Shown here piece after piece: positions 15,788-23,311 of a DNA stretch of 23,311 nucleotides. Source of the DNA: Actinomycetes bacterium. Lineage in GTDB: Bacteria; Actinomycetota; Acidimicrobiia; Acidimicrobiales; RAAP-2. Within the stretch, counting starts at the first letter, position 1. Each line of letters starts with the position of its first letter. The notes under the pieces are model-generated. The model did no database searches and was not told where the DNA came from. It saw only the letters and a program-made list of their open reading frames with translations. The stretch covers positions 3,500-26,810 of the forward strand of contig JAJYDR010000015.1 in assembly GCA_021777285.1 (NCBI GenBank). Reading direction: 5' to 3'. The position numbers and the translations under genes are program-made.

Positions 15788-16495
15788 GTGGAACGCGCCG
15801 AACAGCGCGAACTGCTGGCCCACGGGGCCATCACCGTCGAGGGACGCATCGCCGGGTCGTCCAACCAGGCTCTGCTCGTCACGGTGCGCCTCGGCGAGTC
15901 CCAGGCGAGCGCCTGCTACAAGGCCGAGGCCGGCGAACGGCCGCTCTGGGACTTCCCCGACGGCCTGTGGCGCCGCGAGGTCGCCGCCTACGAGCTCGAC
16001 GTGGCGCTCGACACCGACCTCGTGCCCACCACGGTCGCGCGCGACGACGCCCCCTTCGGGCCGGGATCGCTGCAGTGGTGGGTGAAGGACACCAACGAGG
16101 ACCACTACTTCACCCTGCGCGAGCGACCCGAGTTCAACCAGTGGTTCGCCACCCTCGCCGCCTTTGACGTCGTGGCGAACAACGCCGATCGCAAGGCCGG
16201 CCACGTCCTCTACGACGGCACGCGGTGCTGGGCCATCGACAACGGCCTGTGCTTCCACGAGGAGGACAAGCTGCGCACCGTGGTCTGGGAGTACGCCGGA
16301 CTGCGGGTCGAGGACGCGTTACTCGAGCGCATCGACCGCTTCGCGCGCGGCGACGGCGCGACGCTTCGCCCCTGGCTCGCGCCCCACGAGGTCGCCCTCG
16401 CGCTCAACCGCGCGAGCGCGCTCGTCGAGTCGAGCCGCTACCCGACCCCCGACGAGGACCGCGACTGGCCACCGTACCCGTGGCCGTTGATCTGA
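15788..16495 (+). CDS. SCO1664-family PI3/PI4-kinase-like protein, 235 aa
   Basis: This soluble protein belongs to the actinobacterial SCO1664 family, which is distantly similar to phosphatidylinositol 3/4-kinases. Kinase-like elements appear in order: a Gly/Ser-rich loop GSSNQ (23-27), a possible nucleotide-binding Lys45 in CYKAEAGE, Glu64 in REVAAY, a catalytic-loop-like FDVVANNADRKAGH (126-139) with Asp127 and Asp134, and a metal-binding-like IDNG at 150-153. The true substrate, protein or small molecule, is unknown. GTG 15788 follows the DUF3090 stop by two bases. It ends the four-gene operon; the SIMPL gene follows after 88 bases with its own ribosome-binding site. Confidence 0.93.
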   Translation: MERAEQRELLAHGAITVEGRIAGSSNQALLVTVRLGESQASACYKAEAGERPLWDFPDGLWRREVAAYELDVALDTDLVPTTVARDDAPFGPGSLQWWVKDTNEDHYFTLRERPEFNQWFATLAAFDVVANNADRKAGHVLYDGTRCWAIDNGLCFHEEDKLRTVVWEYAGLRVEDALLERIDRFARGDGATLRPWLAPHEVALALNRASALVESSRYPTPDEDRDWPPYPWPLI

Positions 16496-16583
16496 CGACG
16501 AGGCGAACCCGCAGTGTGGAGCGAGAACTCCTCGTTAGAAACTGCCGCGGTCGGACACGCAATGGTGAGATCAAAGGAGCACC

Positions 16584-17294
16584 ATGCCCGCTTCATCACG
16601 AACCACCCGCGTCATCGTCATCCTCGTCGTTCTCGTCCTCGTCGCTTCGGGATTCGCGCTCTGGGCACGGTCGGGCCCCTCGGGCACCATCGAGGTCACC
16701 GGTTCGGCGAGCGCGTCAGGCGTGCCCGACACCGTCGCCTTCTCGATCGGCGTGGTCACCACCGGTGCCTCCACGGCCGCCGCGCTTCGAACCAACAACG
16801 CGCGCACGCGCGCACTCGAGACGGCCCTGCTCGCAGCGGGCGAACTGCGCAGCGGCCTCGCCACCTCGGGACTCAACGTATCCCCCGTCACCAACGCGCA
16901 CGGTCAGGTGACTGGCTACCAGGTCGACGACCAGCTCACCGTGACCAGCCACCGCGTCGAGCACGCCGGGGCACTCATCGCGGCCGCGCTCGGCGCCGCC
17001 GGCAACACGGCCCAGCTCTCGGGTATCACGTACTCGATCACAAACCGCTCGGCGGTGCTTGCGCGCGCTCGCGCGGTGGCCATCGCGAACGCCCACCGGG
17101 CCGCATCCCAGCTAGCGGCAGCCGCCTCAGCCCCCCTCGGCGCGGTAAGGACGATCGTCGATGACGAGACCAGCCCGCCGGTCGTCTATCCGGGCGTCTA
17201 CGGGTTCGCCGCGGTCAAGGCGGCCTCGGTTCCCGTGCGGCCCGGGACCCAGTCGGTCTCGGTCACGGTGCGCGTGACCTACGCGCTCGGCTGA
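16584..17294 (+). CDS. SIMPL (DUF541) domain protein, membrane-anchored, 236 aa
   Basis: One N-terminal hydrophobic helix (VIVILVVLVLVASGFALWA, about residues 10-28) anchors or exports the protein; it has no lipobox. The remainder is a SIMPL/DUF541 domain: TIEVTGSASASGVPDTVAFSIGV, a long Ala-rich helix with NNARTRALETAL, LNVSPV, GYQVDDQLTV, and a C-terminal VSVTVRVTYAL strand. Family members are periplasmic or surface proteins of poorly known role, linked to stress tolerance in some species. The start ATG has AAAGGAG six bases upstream. Its stop is one base from the stop of the convergent MFS gene. Confidence 0.92.
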   Translation: MPASSRTTRVIVILVVLVLVASGFALWARSGPSGTIEVTGSASASGVPDTVAFSIGVVTTGASTAAALRTNNARTRALETALLAAGELRSGLATSGLNVSPVTNAHGQVTGYQVDDQLTVTSHRVEHAGALIAAALGAAGNTAQLSGITYSITNRSAVLARARAVAIANAHRAASQLAAAASAPLGAVRTIVDDETSPPVVYPGVYGFAAVKAASVPVRPGTQSVSVTVRVTYALG

Positions 17295-17295
17295 G

Positions 17296-18759
17296 TCACG
17301 CGCCGGCTGCGCCCTCGACGGTGAGCTCGGGCGCACCCGACTCGAGCACGATCATGGTGAAGATCGACCCGGCAAAGAAGATCCCCGCCGCCCACCAGAA
17401 CGCGATCGAGTACCCGTGCAGTGTCGCCGCAGCGGCCCGGGCGCTCGCCGTGGCGCCGCTCGTGTGGGTGAAAGCCCTCCCCGCGACGGTGACCGCGATC
17501 GTGTTGAGTAGCGCCGTGCCGACCGATCCGCCGATCTGCTGCGAGGAGTTCACCATCGCCGAGGCCACCCCGGCGCTCGACGGCGCGACGCCCGCCGTCG
17601 CGCTCGCGGTCGCCGGTGCGAAGATCAGCCCGAGGCCCAGTCCGAGCAGGATGAGACTCGGCAGTACCGTGCCGAAGTAGTTGGCGCGCTCGGGCAGCCG
17701 GGTCAAGAGGACCATCGACAGCGCCCCAAGCAGCATCCCCGCGGGGATCAACGGTCGAGGTCCCGAGACCGCGAGGATCCGCGCGCTCGCGAGCATCGCC
17801 GAGAACCCGAGCGCGATCACCATTGGCAAGAAGGCGAACCCGGTACGCAGCGGCGAGTAGCCGAGTTCGTTCTGCAGGTAGTACGCGAGCAGCAGCGAGA
17901 CGCCGAAGAACCCCATCATCGTGATGAACAGCGCCACCATCGAGCCACCGCGCGTACGCGCGAACACCACGGGTAGTGGGAGCAGTGGGTGGTCGCTGCG
18001 CCGTTGCCACCGTAGAAAGGCGCCGAGCAGCACCACGCCGGCGAGCAGACTGCCGATGGTCACCACGCTCGCCCAGGTGGCGGTGACGGCGTGGGCGAGG
18101 CCGAAGACGATGGCGAACAGTCCGGCGCTGACGAGCACGGCCCCGGTCACGTCGAGGTTCGCGGGCTTGGCCCCCGGTCGTGACTCGATGAGCCACACGA
18201 CCCCCACCAGCGCCACGGCGGAGAAGATGACGTTGATCAGCAGGCACCACCGCCACGACGCCCACTGGGTGAGCGCCCCACCGAGGATGAGTCCGATCGC
18301 GGCGCCCGACCCGGCGAGCGCCCCGTAGATGGTAAAGGCCCGGGCCCGTTCGTTGCGATCGGTGAAGGTCGTCGTCAGGGCCGCCAGCGCGGCCGGCGCG
18401 AGGATGGCGCTGAAGACGCCCTGGACGGCACGAGCGGCGACGAGCTCGGTGAAGTTCGAGGCGAACCCGCCCACGGCGCTCGCGACCGCGAAGCCCACGA
18501 GTCCGACTACGAGCGCGGTGCGACGACCCCAGAGGTCTCCGAGTCGTCCACCGATCAAGAGCAGTGACCCGAAGGCGAGGGCGTAGGCGGTGACCGCCCA
18601 CTGACGGTCACCCGCGCTGAAGTGCAGTGCCACCTGGGCCCGGGGCAGGGCGATGTTGATGACCGTCGCGTCGAGCGCGACCATCAGCTGGGTAAGGCCG
18701 AGCACGACGAGGACCATCCACCGCCGACGAGTCGAGGACGCGGCGTGATCGGAATGCAC
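17296..18759 (-). CDS. MFS drug-type exporter, DHA2 (14-helix) family, 487 aa
   Basis: This is a proton-coupled major facilitator of the EmrB/QacA group. About 14 hydrophobic segments are present. Motif D1 appears as [15 protein letters not shown], motif A as [11 protein letters not shown], and motif C as [16 protein letters not shown]. The substrate is unknown; multidrug or metabolite export is typical. The start is uncertain. GTG 18759 ([16 protein letters not shown]) is chosen because TAGGCT lies 8 bases upstream; GTG 18765 and GTG 18816 are alternatives that add only N-terminal residues before helix 1. No regulator gene is adjacent. It lies 61 bases after etfA on the same strand. Confidence 0.9.
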   Translation of the reverse strand: MHSDHAASSTRRRWMVLVVLGLTQLMVALDATVINIALPRAQVALHFSAGDRQWAVTAYALAFGSLLLIGGRLGDLWGRRTALVVGLVGFAVASAVGGFASNFTELVAARAVQGVFSAILAPAALAALTTTFTDRNERARAFTIYGALAGSGAAIGLILGGALTQWASWRWCLLINVIFSAVALVGVVWLIESRPGAKPANLDVTGAVLVSAGLFAIVFGLAHAVTATWASVVTIGSLLAGVVLLGAFLRWQRRSDHPLLPLPVVFARTRGGSMVALFITMMGFFGVSLLLAYYLQNELGYSPLRTGFAFLPMVIALGFSAMLASARILAVSGPRPLIPAGMLLGALSMVLLTRLPERANYFGTVLPSLILLGLGLGLIFAPATASATAGVAPSSAGVASAMVNSSQQIGGSVGTALLNTIAVTVAGRAFTHTSGATASARAAAATLHGYSIAFWWAAGIFFAGSIFTMIVLESGAPELTVEGAAGA

Positions 18760-18767
18760 GACCACTG

Positions 18768-18773
18768 AGCCTA
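18768..18773 (-). promoter_or_regulatory. Putative -10 (TAGGCT) for the MFS gene
   Basis: TAGGCT on the minus strand is 8 bases before the GTG at 18759, in the gap after etfA. The spacing allows a leaderless or nearly leaderless transcript. No -35 is visible. Confidence 0.3.
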
Positions 18774-18820
18774 GGGCGTGGCGACCCACTTGGGCCGGTG
18801 ATGCGCGACGGTGCACCGAC

Positions 18821-19783
18821 TCACGAAGCGCGTGACTTCAACGCCTCGATCAGGGACGGCAGCACGCTGTTGACATCGCCCACGATGCCGAGGTCGGCGA
18901 TCTGGAAGATCGGTGCGTCGGGGTCCTTGTTGATGGCGACGATGTTCTTGGACCCCTTCATCCCGACCATGTGCTGGGTCGCCCCGGAGATGCCACAGGC
19001 GATGTAGACGGTGGGCTTGACGGTCTTGCCGGTCTGGCCGACCTGGTGGGAGTAGGGGACCCACCCGGCGTCGACGATGGCCCGACTCGCGCCGGCGGCG
19101 CCGTTGAGCAAGCGCGCGGCCTCCTCGACCAGCGCGTAGCGCGAGGCCTCGCCAAGTCCACGACCGCCCGAGACGACGACCGGCGCCTCTTCGAGCTTGG
19201 GTCCCTCGCGCTCCTCCACGTGGGTCGCGGTGATCCGCGCCGCGCCGATCGCGCCGAGCTCACCAGCCGGGGCCGCGACGACGGTCGCCGGGGCGCCGCC
19301 GCTCGGCTCGGCGGCGAATGACTTGGCACGAACGACGACGATGCCGGGTCCCTCGGCGCTGAAGCGGGCCCGGGCGACCTGGGTGCCGCCGAAGATCGGG
19401 TGCTCGGTGACGAGCCCGTCCTCGTCGACCAGCCCGGTCACGTTGGTCAGTACCGGCCGGTCGAGGCGCGCCGAGAGCCGCGCGGCGATGTCGCGGCCGT
19501 CGTAGCTCGTGGGCACGAGGATGGCGTCGGGCGCGCCGGCGCCGACGAGCGCGGCGATGGCGGCCGCCACCGGGGCGCCGGGCAGGGCGCCGCCGAGGTC
19601 ACCGACCGAGTAGAGCGTGGTCGCGCCGTACTCGCCGGCCTGGGCCGCGTGGTCGCTCGTGCCCCAGGTCACCGCGGCGACGCTCGGGGCGAGGGTGCGC
19701 GCGTGGCTGAGTAGTTCCAGCGAGGTCGTGGTGAGCGAGCCGTTGGCGGGCTCGACGACGACCCAGAGTGTGTTCAGTGTCAT
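18821..19783 (-). CDS. etfA: Electron transfer flavoprotein, alpha subunit, 320 aa
   Basis: EtfA binds FAD and, with EtfB, passes electrons from acyl-CoA and other dehydrogenases to the respiratory chain. The C-terminal FAD domain is clear: [19 protein letters not shown], then [60 protein letters not shown] and VNSVLPSL. The N-terminal domain begins [16 protein letters not shown]. The ATG at 19783 is chosen because GGAG lies five bases upstream and the frame above it is low-complexity overlap with etfB. Seven bases separate it from the etfB stop, so the pair is one operon. Confidence 0.96.
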   Translation of the reverse strand: MTLNTLWVVVEPANGSLTTTSLELLSHARTLAPSVAAVTWGTSDHAAQAGEYGATTLYSVGDLGGALPGAPVAAAIAALVGAGAPDAILVPTSYDGRDIAARLSARLDRPVLTNVTGLVDEDGLVTEHPIFGGTQVARARFSAEGPGIVVVRAKSFAAEPSGGAPATVVAAPAGELGAIGAARITATHVEEREGPKLEEAPVVVSGGRGLGEASRYALVEEAARLLNGAAGASRAIVDAGWVPYSHQVGQTGKTVKPTVYIACGISGATQHMVGMKGSKNIVAINKDPDAPIFQIADLGIVGDVNSVLPSLIEALKSRAS

Positions 19784-19790
19784 GATGCTC

Positions 19791-20564
19791 CTACAGGACT
19801 TTGATGGACTCGAGGAAGGCAACGATCTTGGAGGCGCCGTCACCGTCATCGACGAACTTCTCGCCGGCCTGGCGAGCCTCGGCGGTGACGACGTCAACGA
19901 TCTGCTGGCGGGCACCGGTCGGGCCGACCTGGTCGGCGAGGCCGAGGTCGGCGACGCTCAGGATCTCGACCGGCTTGGACTTGGCGGCCATGATGCCCTT
20001 GAAGGAGGCGTATCGCGGCTCGACCACACCGGCGGTCACGGTCACCACCGCGGGCAGCGGCGCGGTGACCTCGTCGTAGCCGGCCTCGGTCTGGCGCGCG
20101 ACGGCGAGCGTGTCACCGGTCACCGTGACCGACTTGGCGAAGGTGATCGAGGGCATGGCGAGCAGTTCGGCGAGCTGGACCGGCGTCGTGCCGGTGTAGC
20201 CGTCCGAGGACTCGGTCGCGGCCAGCACTAGGTCGGGGTTCACACGGCGGATCGCCGCGGCGAGCACCTTGGCGGTGCCGAGCGCGTCGGTGCCGCGCAG
20301 CGCGTCGTCACTGACGATGATGGCCTTGGCCGCACCCATCGCGAGCGCGTTGCGCACGCCCGCGAGGTCGGCCGCTGAGCCCATCGACACGACGGTGACC
20401 TCGCCGCCGCCGGCCTTGTCAACCAGCTGCAGGGCCATCTCGACGCCGTAGGTGTCGGCCTCGTCCAAGATGAGTTTGCCCGACCGGTTCAAGTTGTACG
20501 ACGCGTCAAGTGACTGCGGCGCGGCGGGGTCGGGAATCTGTTTGACACACACGACAACGTTCAT
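19791..20564 (-). CDS. etfB: Electron transfer flavoprotein, beta subunit, 257 aa
   Basis: EtfB binds AMP and pairs with EtfA in the soluble ETF dimer. Family marks are the N-terminal MNVVVCVKQIPDPAAPQSLD, VEMALQLVDKAGGGEVTVVS, DLVLAATESSDGYTGTTPVQLAELL and the conserved REPRYAS-type strand VVEPRYASFKGIMAAKSKPV. The C-terminal helix ends FLESIKVL. ATG 20564 is chosen because the upstream extension has no support. There is no Shine-Dalgarno; TAGATT lies 7 bases upstream, so the etf operon probably has a leaderless start. No ETF:quinone oxidoreductase gene is in the window. Confidence 0.96.
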   Translation of the reverse strand: MNVVVCVKQIPDPAAPQSLDASYNLNRSGKLILDEADTYGVEMALQLVDKAGGGEVTVVSMGSAADLAGVRNALAMGAAKAIIVSDDALRGTDALGTAKVLAAAIRRVNPDLVLAATESSDGYTGTTPVQLAELLAMPSITFAKSVTVTGDTLAVARQTEAGYDEVTAPLPAVVTVTAGVVEPRYASFKGIMAAKSKPVEILSVADLGLADQVGPTGARQQIVDVVTAEARQAGEKFVDDGDGASKIVAFLESIKVL

Positions 20565-20571
20565 GGGTTTT

Positions 20572-20577
20572 AATCTA
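20572..20577 (-). promoter_or_regulatory. Putative -10 (TAGATT) for the etfBA operon
   Basis: TAGATT followed by AAAACCC and the ATG at 20564 is a good -10 with a leaderless spacing of 7 bases. It lies in the 124-base gap between the phosphodiesterase stop and etfB. No -35 match is seen. Confidence 0.5.
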
Positions 20578-20688
20578 CGACATTCGCGAACCCGCCCCCA
20601 TCGTGAGGACGTGTCCCAATTCGACACAACGGCGAGCGTTGACCGGCGAGACGCGGGCGCAGCGTGCGCCGTCCTCAGTGCTTCGCGA

Positions 20689-21384
20689 CTAGGACGCGGC
20701 CCCTGATCGGGCGCGCACGGCGATCGCCGTTTCGGGGTCGTCGGTGATCACCACGTCCACGCCGAGGGCGAACATGGCCGCTAAGTCGTCGGGCGAGTTG
20801 ACCGTCCAGACGTTGACCGCGAGTCCGAGGGCGCGCGCGCGGGTGACGAAGTCGGCGTCGACCAAGCCCACGTAGGGGTTCACCCCGGCGAGCTGCGCCC
20901 GCGCGGCCCGCTCCAGACTGGTGCGCGGGTCGTCGGTGACGTCGAGCAGCCAGCCCACCGGACGCGAGGACTCGGCGAGCACCACACAGGTCGCCAAGTC
21001 GAAGCTCGAGTAGATGACCTCGCTGCGCGCGGGCGACGCGGCGACCGCCGCGATGACCGAACGCGCGAAGTCACCGCTTGGGTCATAGGTCGGCTCGTCA
21101 GGCTCCTGAAGATTCTTCACCTCCACGTTGACCAGGAGTCCGGACGTCGCCGCGAGCGCCGCCTCGAGGCTCGGCACGTAGGTTGCGAGCTCACTGGCGA
21201 CGTGCTCGGCGATGACGAGTGAGCCCACCCGCGGGTCGTGGTGCACGACCAGTTCGCCGTTCACCGTGCGGCGCACGTCGAATTCGACCCCGTCGGCCCC
21301 GACCAATCGGGCCGCCTCGAAGGCCTCGAGCGTGTTCTCTCGAAAGTCGCGGTGCAGTCCTCGGTGCGCGATGATGGCGGTCAT
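20689..21384 (-). CDS. Glycerophosphodiester phosphodiesterase family protein, 231 aa
   Basis: This TIM-barrel enzyme hydrolyses glycerophosphodiesters to sn-glycerol 3-phosphate and an alcohol. Catalytic and metal-binding motifs are present: AHRG (His7, Arg8), ENTLEAFEAA, GVEFDVR (Glu34, Asp36), VVHHDP (His49), VNVEVKN, and the C-terminal VNVWTVNSPDDLAAMFALGVDVVITDDP. There is no signal peptide, so it acts in the cytoplasm, probably in phospholipid turnover or phosphate salvage. The ATG at 21384 has no Shine-Dalgarno; a weak CAGACT lies 6 bases upstream. It is divergent from whiB across an AT-rich gap. Confidence 0.94.
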   Translation of the reverse strand: MTAIIAHRGLHRDFRENTLEAFEAARLVGADGVEFDVRRTVNGELVVHHDPRVGSLVIAEHVASELATYVPSLEAALAATSGLLVNVEVKNLQEPDEPTYDPSGDFARSVIAAVAASPARSEVIYSSFDLATCVVLAESSRPVGWLLDVTDDPRTSLERAARAQLAGVNPYVGLVDADFVTRARALGLAVNVWTVNSPDDLAAMFALGVDVVITDDPETAIAVRARSGAAS

Positions 21385-21419
21385 GGGCGAAGTCTGTCAG
21401 AACGGTCGCTTGACCTACG

Positions 21420-21437
21420 TTTTTACGCGCTTTTTAC
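21420..21437. repeat. 11-bp-phased direct repeat TTTTTAC-GCGC-TTTTTAC
   Basis: Two exact 7-bp copies (21420-21426 and 21431-21437) are separated by GCGC, giving an 11-bp period, about one helical turn. A further TTAC follows. The element lies in the AT-rich gap between the divergent phosphodiesterase and whiB genes, and could be a site for a regulator that binds one face of the DNA. Confidence 0.45.
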
Positions 21438-21456
21438 CATTTACTTGGTCGCCAGC

Positions 21457-21487
21457 CCTTGTATTACAAGGCTTTATCGCCTAAAAT
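21457..21487 (+). promoter_or_regulatory. whiB promoter with dyad over the -35
   Basis: TTGTAT (21459-21464), a 17-base spacer and TAAAAT (21482-21487) form the best -35/-10 pair in the window, predicting a start near 21494. The -35 lies inside the dyad CCTTGTA-T-TACAAGG (21457-21471), a likely operator. The leader of about 47 bases contains AAGGA seven bases before the ATG. Confidence 0.6.
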
Positions 21488-21540
21488 TGATCGTCGGTCC
21501 GGTGCCCCCCTTTCACCCGACCGTAGCGAAGGAACCTGCA

Positions 21541-21837
21541 ATGTCGTTGATGTGGAACCGTACCCATGCGTGGGACGACGCGGATTGGCGCTCAGACGCC
21601 GCGTGTCGTGACACCGAGCCCGAGCTGTTTTTCCCGGTCGGAACGACCGGAATGGCGACCGACCAGATCGAGTCGGCCAAGCGCGTCTGTGACAAGTGCG
21701 AAGCCCAGAAGGCCTGCCTCGAGTTTGCCCTGGCCACGAACCAGGAATCGGGCGTGTGGGGCGGGACGACTGAGGACGAGCGGCGCAAGTTGCGCAAGCA
21801 GTGGCTCGCGGCCCGTCGGCGCGCCTCCCAGCACTGA
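21541..21837 (+). CDS. whiB1: WhiB-family [4Fe-4S] transcriptional regulator (WhiB1-like), 98 aa
   Basis: Wbl proteins hold an oxygen- and NO-sensitive [4Fe-4S] cluster and act with the primary sigma factor. The four cluster cysteines are Cys22, Cys50, Cys53 and Cys59 (C-x27-C-x2-C-x5-C). The G-[VI]-W-G-G turn is GVWGG at 71-75, followed by a basic tail (ERRKLRKQWLAARRRA) that contacts DNA. ATG 21541 is chosen by the AAGGA site and the usual family N-terminus; the frame upstream crosses the promoter. It is convergent with a PdtaS-like kinase gene, the same arrangement as whiB1 and pdtaS in Mycobacterium, which supports the WhiB1 assignment. Confidence 0.93.
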   Translation: MSLMWNRTHAWDDADWRSDAACRDTEPELFFPVGTTGMATDQIESAKRVCDKCEAQKACLEFALATNQESGVWGGTTEDERRKLRKQWLAARRRASQH

Positions 21838-21864
21838 TCACGCTCGGTCACATTTGACGTACCC

Positions 21865-21904
21865 GGTCGCGTCAGTTGACGCCTTCGCACGGCTTGACGC
21901 GACC
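21865..21904. terminator. 10-bp inverted repeat between convergent whiB and pdtaS-like genes
   Basis: GGTCGCGTCA (21865-21874) and TGACGCGACC (21895-21904) are perfect complements with a 20-base loop, between two convergent genes. It may be a bidirectional terminator. There is no T-run. Three TTGACG copies lie in the same gap (21854, 21876, 21894). Confidence 0.4.
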
Positions 21905-21939
21905 ACAACCCGGGCCCAGCCTGTCAGAAGCCGCCTCGC

Positions 21940-23311
21940 TTAACGGCGCGGGGTGAGGGGCAACGTCACGCGCACGAAGGTCCCCCCACCGCTCGCGTAG
22001 GGCATGGAATTCATGGTGATCGTGCCGTGAAGCTGGGCGCGGATGAGGTCGCGCACGATCGAGAGCCCCAGGCTCGTCGGCACCTCCAGTGAGAAGTCTT
22101 CACCGAGCCCGCGGCCGTTGTCGCGGATCTCAGCGACCGCCTCGCCGCCGCGGCGATAGAGGTTGAGGGTCACCACGCCCACGTGCTCGTTCTCGTCGCC
22201 GAACTCGGTGAAGGCGTGCTCGACGGCGTTGGTGAGCAGCTCGGCGAGCGCCACCGCGAGCGGCGTCGCGACGTCGGTGGGCAGCACGCCGAGGTCGCCA
22301 TTCACGACGATCTCGACGGGGTGCAGCGCGAGCACGGTGTCCTCGACCAGCATCACGAGGGAGCGGACGATCTCGTCGAAGACCACGTCCTCGCCGGGCT
22401 CGCGCGACAGCACCTCGTGCACGACGGCAATCGAGCGCACGCGCCGCTCGGCCTCGAGCAGCGCCGTGCGGGTCTCGACTTCGTCGCTGCGTCGCGCCTG
22501 GAGCCGCAGCAGTGACGAGATGGTCTGGAGGTTGTTCTTCACGCGGTGGTGGACCTCGCGCACCGCCGCCTCCTTGTGCAGCACCACCCGGTTGAGCTGA
22601 CGAAGGTCCGATACGTCGCGCAGCAGCACGATGACCCCGGTCACGGCGCCGTCGGCAACCACCGGCACGCAGTGGAAGAGGATCGCCACGTCGTGGCCGC
22701 GGTCGATCTCCTCCATGGTGGGCAGTGCGAAGTTGAGGGCTCGCTCGACGGCGCGCACGCGCTGGCCGAGCTCGACGAGGGTGTGGCCCTCGACGGCCGA
22801 GTAGATCCCGAGTCGGTGCAGCGCGTTCGTGGCGTTGGGCGTGGCGAACTCGACGCGGCCGTCCGCCTGGAGCAGGATGATCCCGTCGCCGACGCGGGGC
22901 ATCCCCGGGCCGGCCACCTCCTCCTCGCGGAAGGGGAATGTCGCGTCGGCCACCATGTCGCACAGCCGCACGAAGATCGAGAGGTAGACCCGCTCGTAGA
23001 GCGAGGACGGCCCGTGCAGGGGCCCCTGGAGCCGCACGAGCACGGCGACCACGCGGTCGGCGAAGCGCACGGGGATCGCCCAGACCTGGACCGGCTCGTC
23101 GACATTGTCGAGGCGGGTCTCGCCGGTCGCCCGTACGCCCTCGGCGAAGGCGGCGGCCACGCGGGGCCAGTCAGACGCATGGTGCAGCGAGCCGACGAGG
23201 TCCTCGTTTAGCATCGTCGAGCGGTTGTTCGGGCGGATCTGGCCGAGCACGATGAACGCGTCGTCCTCGTCGGCCGAGGGCACCATCAAGAGCAGGTCCG
23301 AGAACGACAGG
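21940..23311 (-). CDS. pdtaS: PdtaS-like sensor histidine kinase, 3' part (5' end outside window)
   Basis: The frame is open through the right edge (codons reading LSFSDLLLMVPSADEDD), so the start lies beyond 23311 and the TTG at 23289 is internal. Domains in order are an N-terminal GAF-like region (VPVRFADRVVAVLVRLQ-type strand), a PAS domain (GDGIILLQADGRVEFATPNA through VIVLLRDVSDL), a HisKA_2 dimerisation domain with the phospho-acceptor in EVHHRVKNNLQTISSLLRLQ, and an HATPase domain (ELLTNAVEHAF, DNGRGLG, LGLSIVRDLI). This matches mycobacterial PdtaS, a cytosolic kinase that signals to the antiterminator regulator PdtaR. No pdtaR is visible here. Confidence 0.92.
   Translation of the reverse strand, partial: LSFSDLLLMVPSADEDDAFIVLGQIRPNNRSTMLNEDLVGSLHHASDWPRVAAAFAEGVRATGETRLDNVDEPVQVWAIPVRFADRVVAVLVRLQGPLHGPSSLYERVYLSIFVRLCDMVADATFPFREEEVAGPGMPRVGDGIILLQADGRVEFATPNATNALHRLGIYSAVEGHTLVELGQRVRAVERALNFALPTMEEIDRGHDVAILFHCVPVVADGAVTGVIVLLRDVSDLRQLNRVVLHKEAAVREVHHRVKNNLQTISSLLRLQARRSDEVETRTALLEAERRVRSIAVVHEVLSREPGEDVVFDEIVRSLVMLVEDTVLALHPVEIVVNGDLGVLPTDVATPLAVALAELLTNAVEHAFTEFGDENEHVGVVTLNLYRRGGEAVAEIRDNGRGLGEDFSLEVPTSLGLSIVRDLIRAQLHGTITMNSMPYASGGGTFVRVTLPLTPRR

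Noticed and set aside
17294..17296. Terminator between convergent SIMPL and MFS genes
   Set aside because: The two stop codons are one base apart, leaving no room; no strong stem was noticed at the gene ends.
17279..18601. 440-codon minus-strand open frame
   Set aside because: It is another frame of the MFS gene, Arg/Gly-rich with no hydrophobic segments, while the MFS frame shows all family motifs.

Overview
The window is GC-rich DNA from an actinobacterium. The evidence is a WhiB-family iron-sulfur regulator, a PdtaS-like histidine kinase convergent with it as in mycobacteria, the three-gene histidine phosphatase / DUF3090 / SCO1664-family cassette found mainly in Actinomycetota, an FrhB-type F420-linked protein, and many genes that look leaderless. 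A deep lineage such as Acidimicrobiia would fit, but that is an inference. No rRNA, tRNA, CRISPR array, insertion sequence or phage gene is visible. Gene density is high and no gap between genes exceeds 300 bases.

Layout. Bases 1-1032 are the 3' end of aconitase. A perfect 24-bp inverted repeat follows, then two small overlapping genes (1097-1628). A minus-strand run covers 1817-8311: PsiE-like membrane protein, isochorismatase-family hydrolase, SulP transporter, a secreted six-repeat protein, a PIG-L deacetylase and a DEAD-box helicase. A Bcp peroxiredoxin (8434-8895, plus) diverges from the helicase. Next on the minus strand are a secreted beta-propeller-like protein, a DedA-family protein, a tyrosine phenol-lyase/tryptophanase-family enzyme and an Fpg/Nei glycosylase. 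On the plus strand, 13565-16495 is a tight four-gene operon (FrhB-like, histidine phosphatase, DUF3090, SCO1664-family kinase-like), followed by a SIMPL-domain protein. The minus strand then carries an MFS transporter, etfA, etfB and a glycerophosphodiester phosphodiesterase. The window ends with whiB (plus) facing the 3' part of a pdtaS-like kinase (minus).

The most interesting signal is upstream of the lyase. A 15-codon reading frame (12633-12680, minus) encodes a peptide with Lys-Trp-Phe near its start and a terminal Pro before UGA. Its Trp-to-Pro distance is 12 residues, the same as in the E. coli TnaC arrest peptide (W12, P24). Its stop codon lies in a hairpin that covers the lyase Shine-Dalgarno. 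This could be a compact actinobacterial relative of TnaC control, but it rests on one sequence.

Other regulatory structure: at least six genes have a TANNNT hexamer 6-7 bases before the start codon and no Shine-Dalgarno, as expected for leaderless mRNAs. Two of these hexamers lie in the arms of long hairpins. Three 11-bp-phased TCAC repeats resembling a PhoP/PHO box lie upstream of the secreted repeat protein. PsiE-like and GDPD genes in the same window make a phosphate link plausible but unproven.
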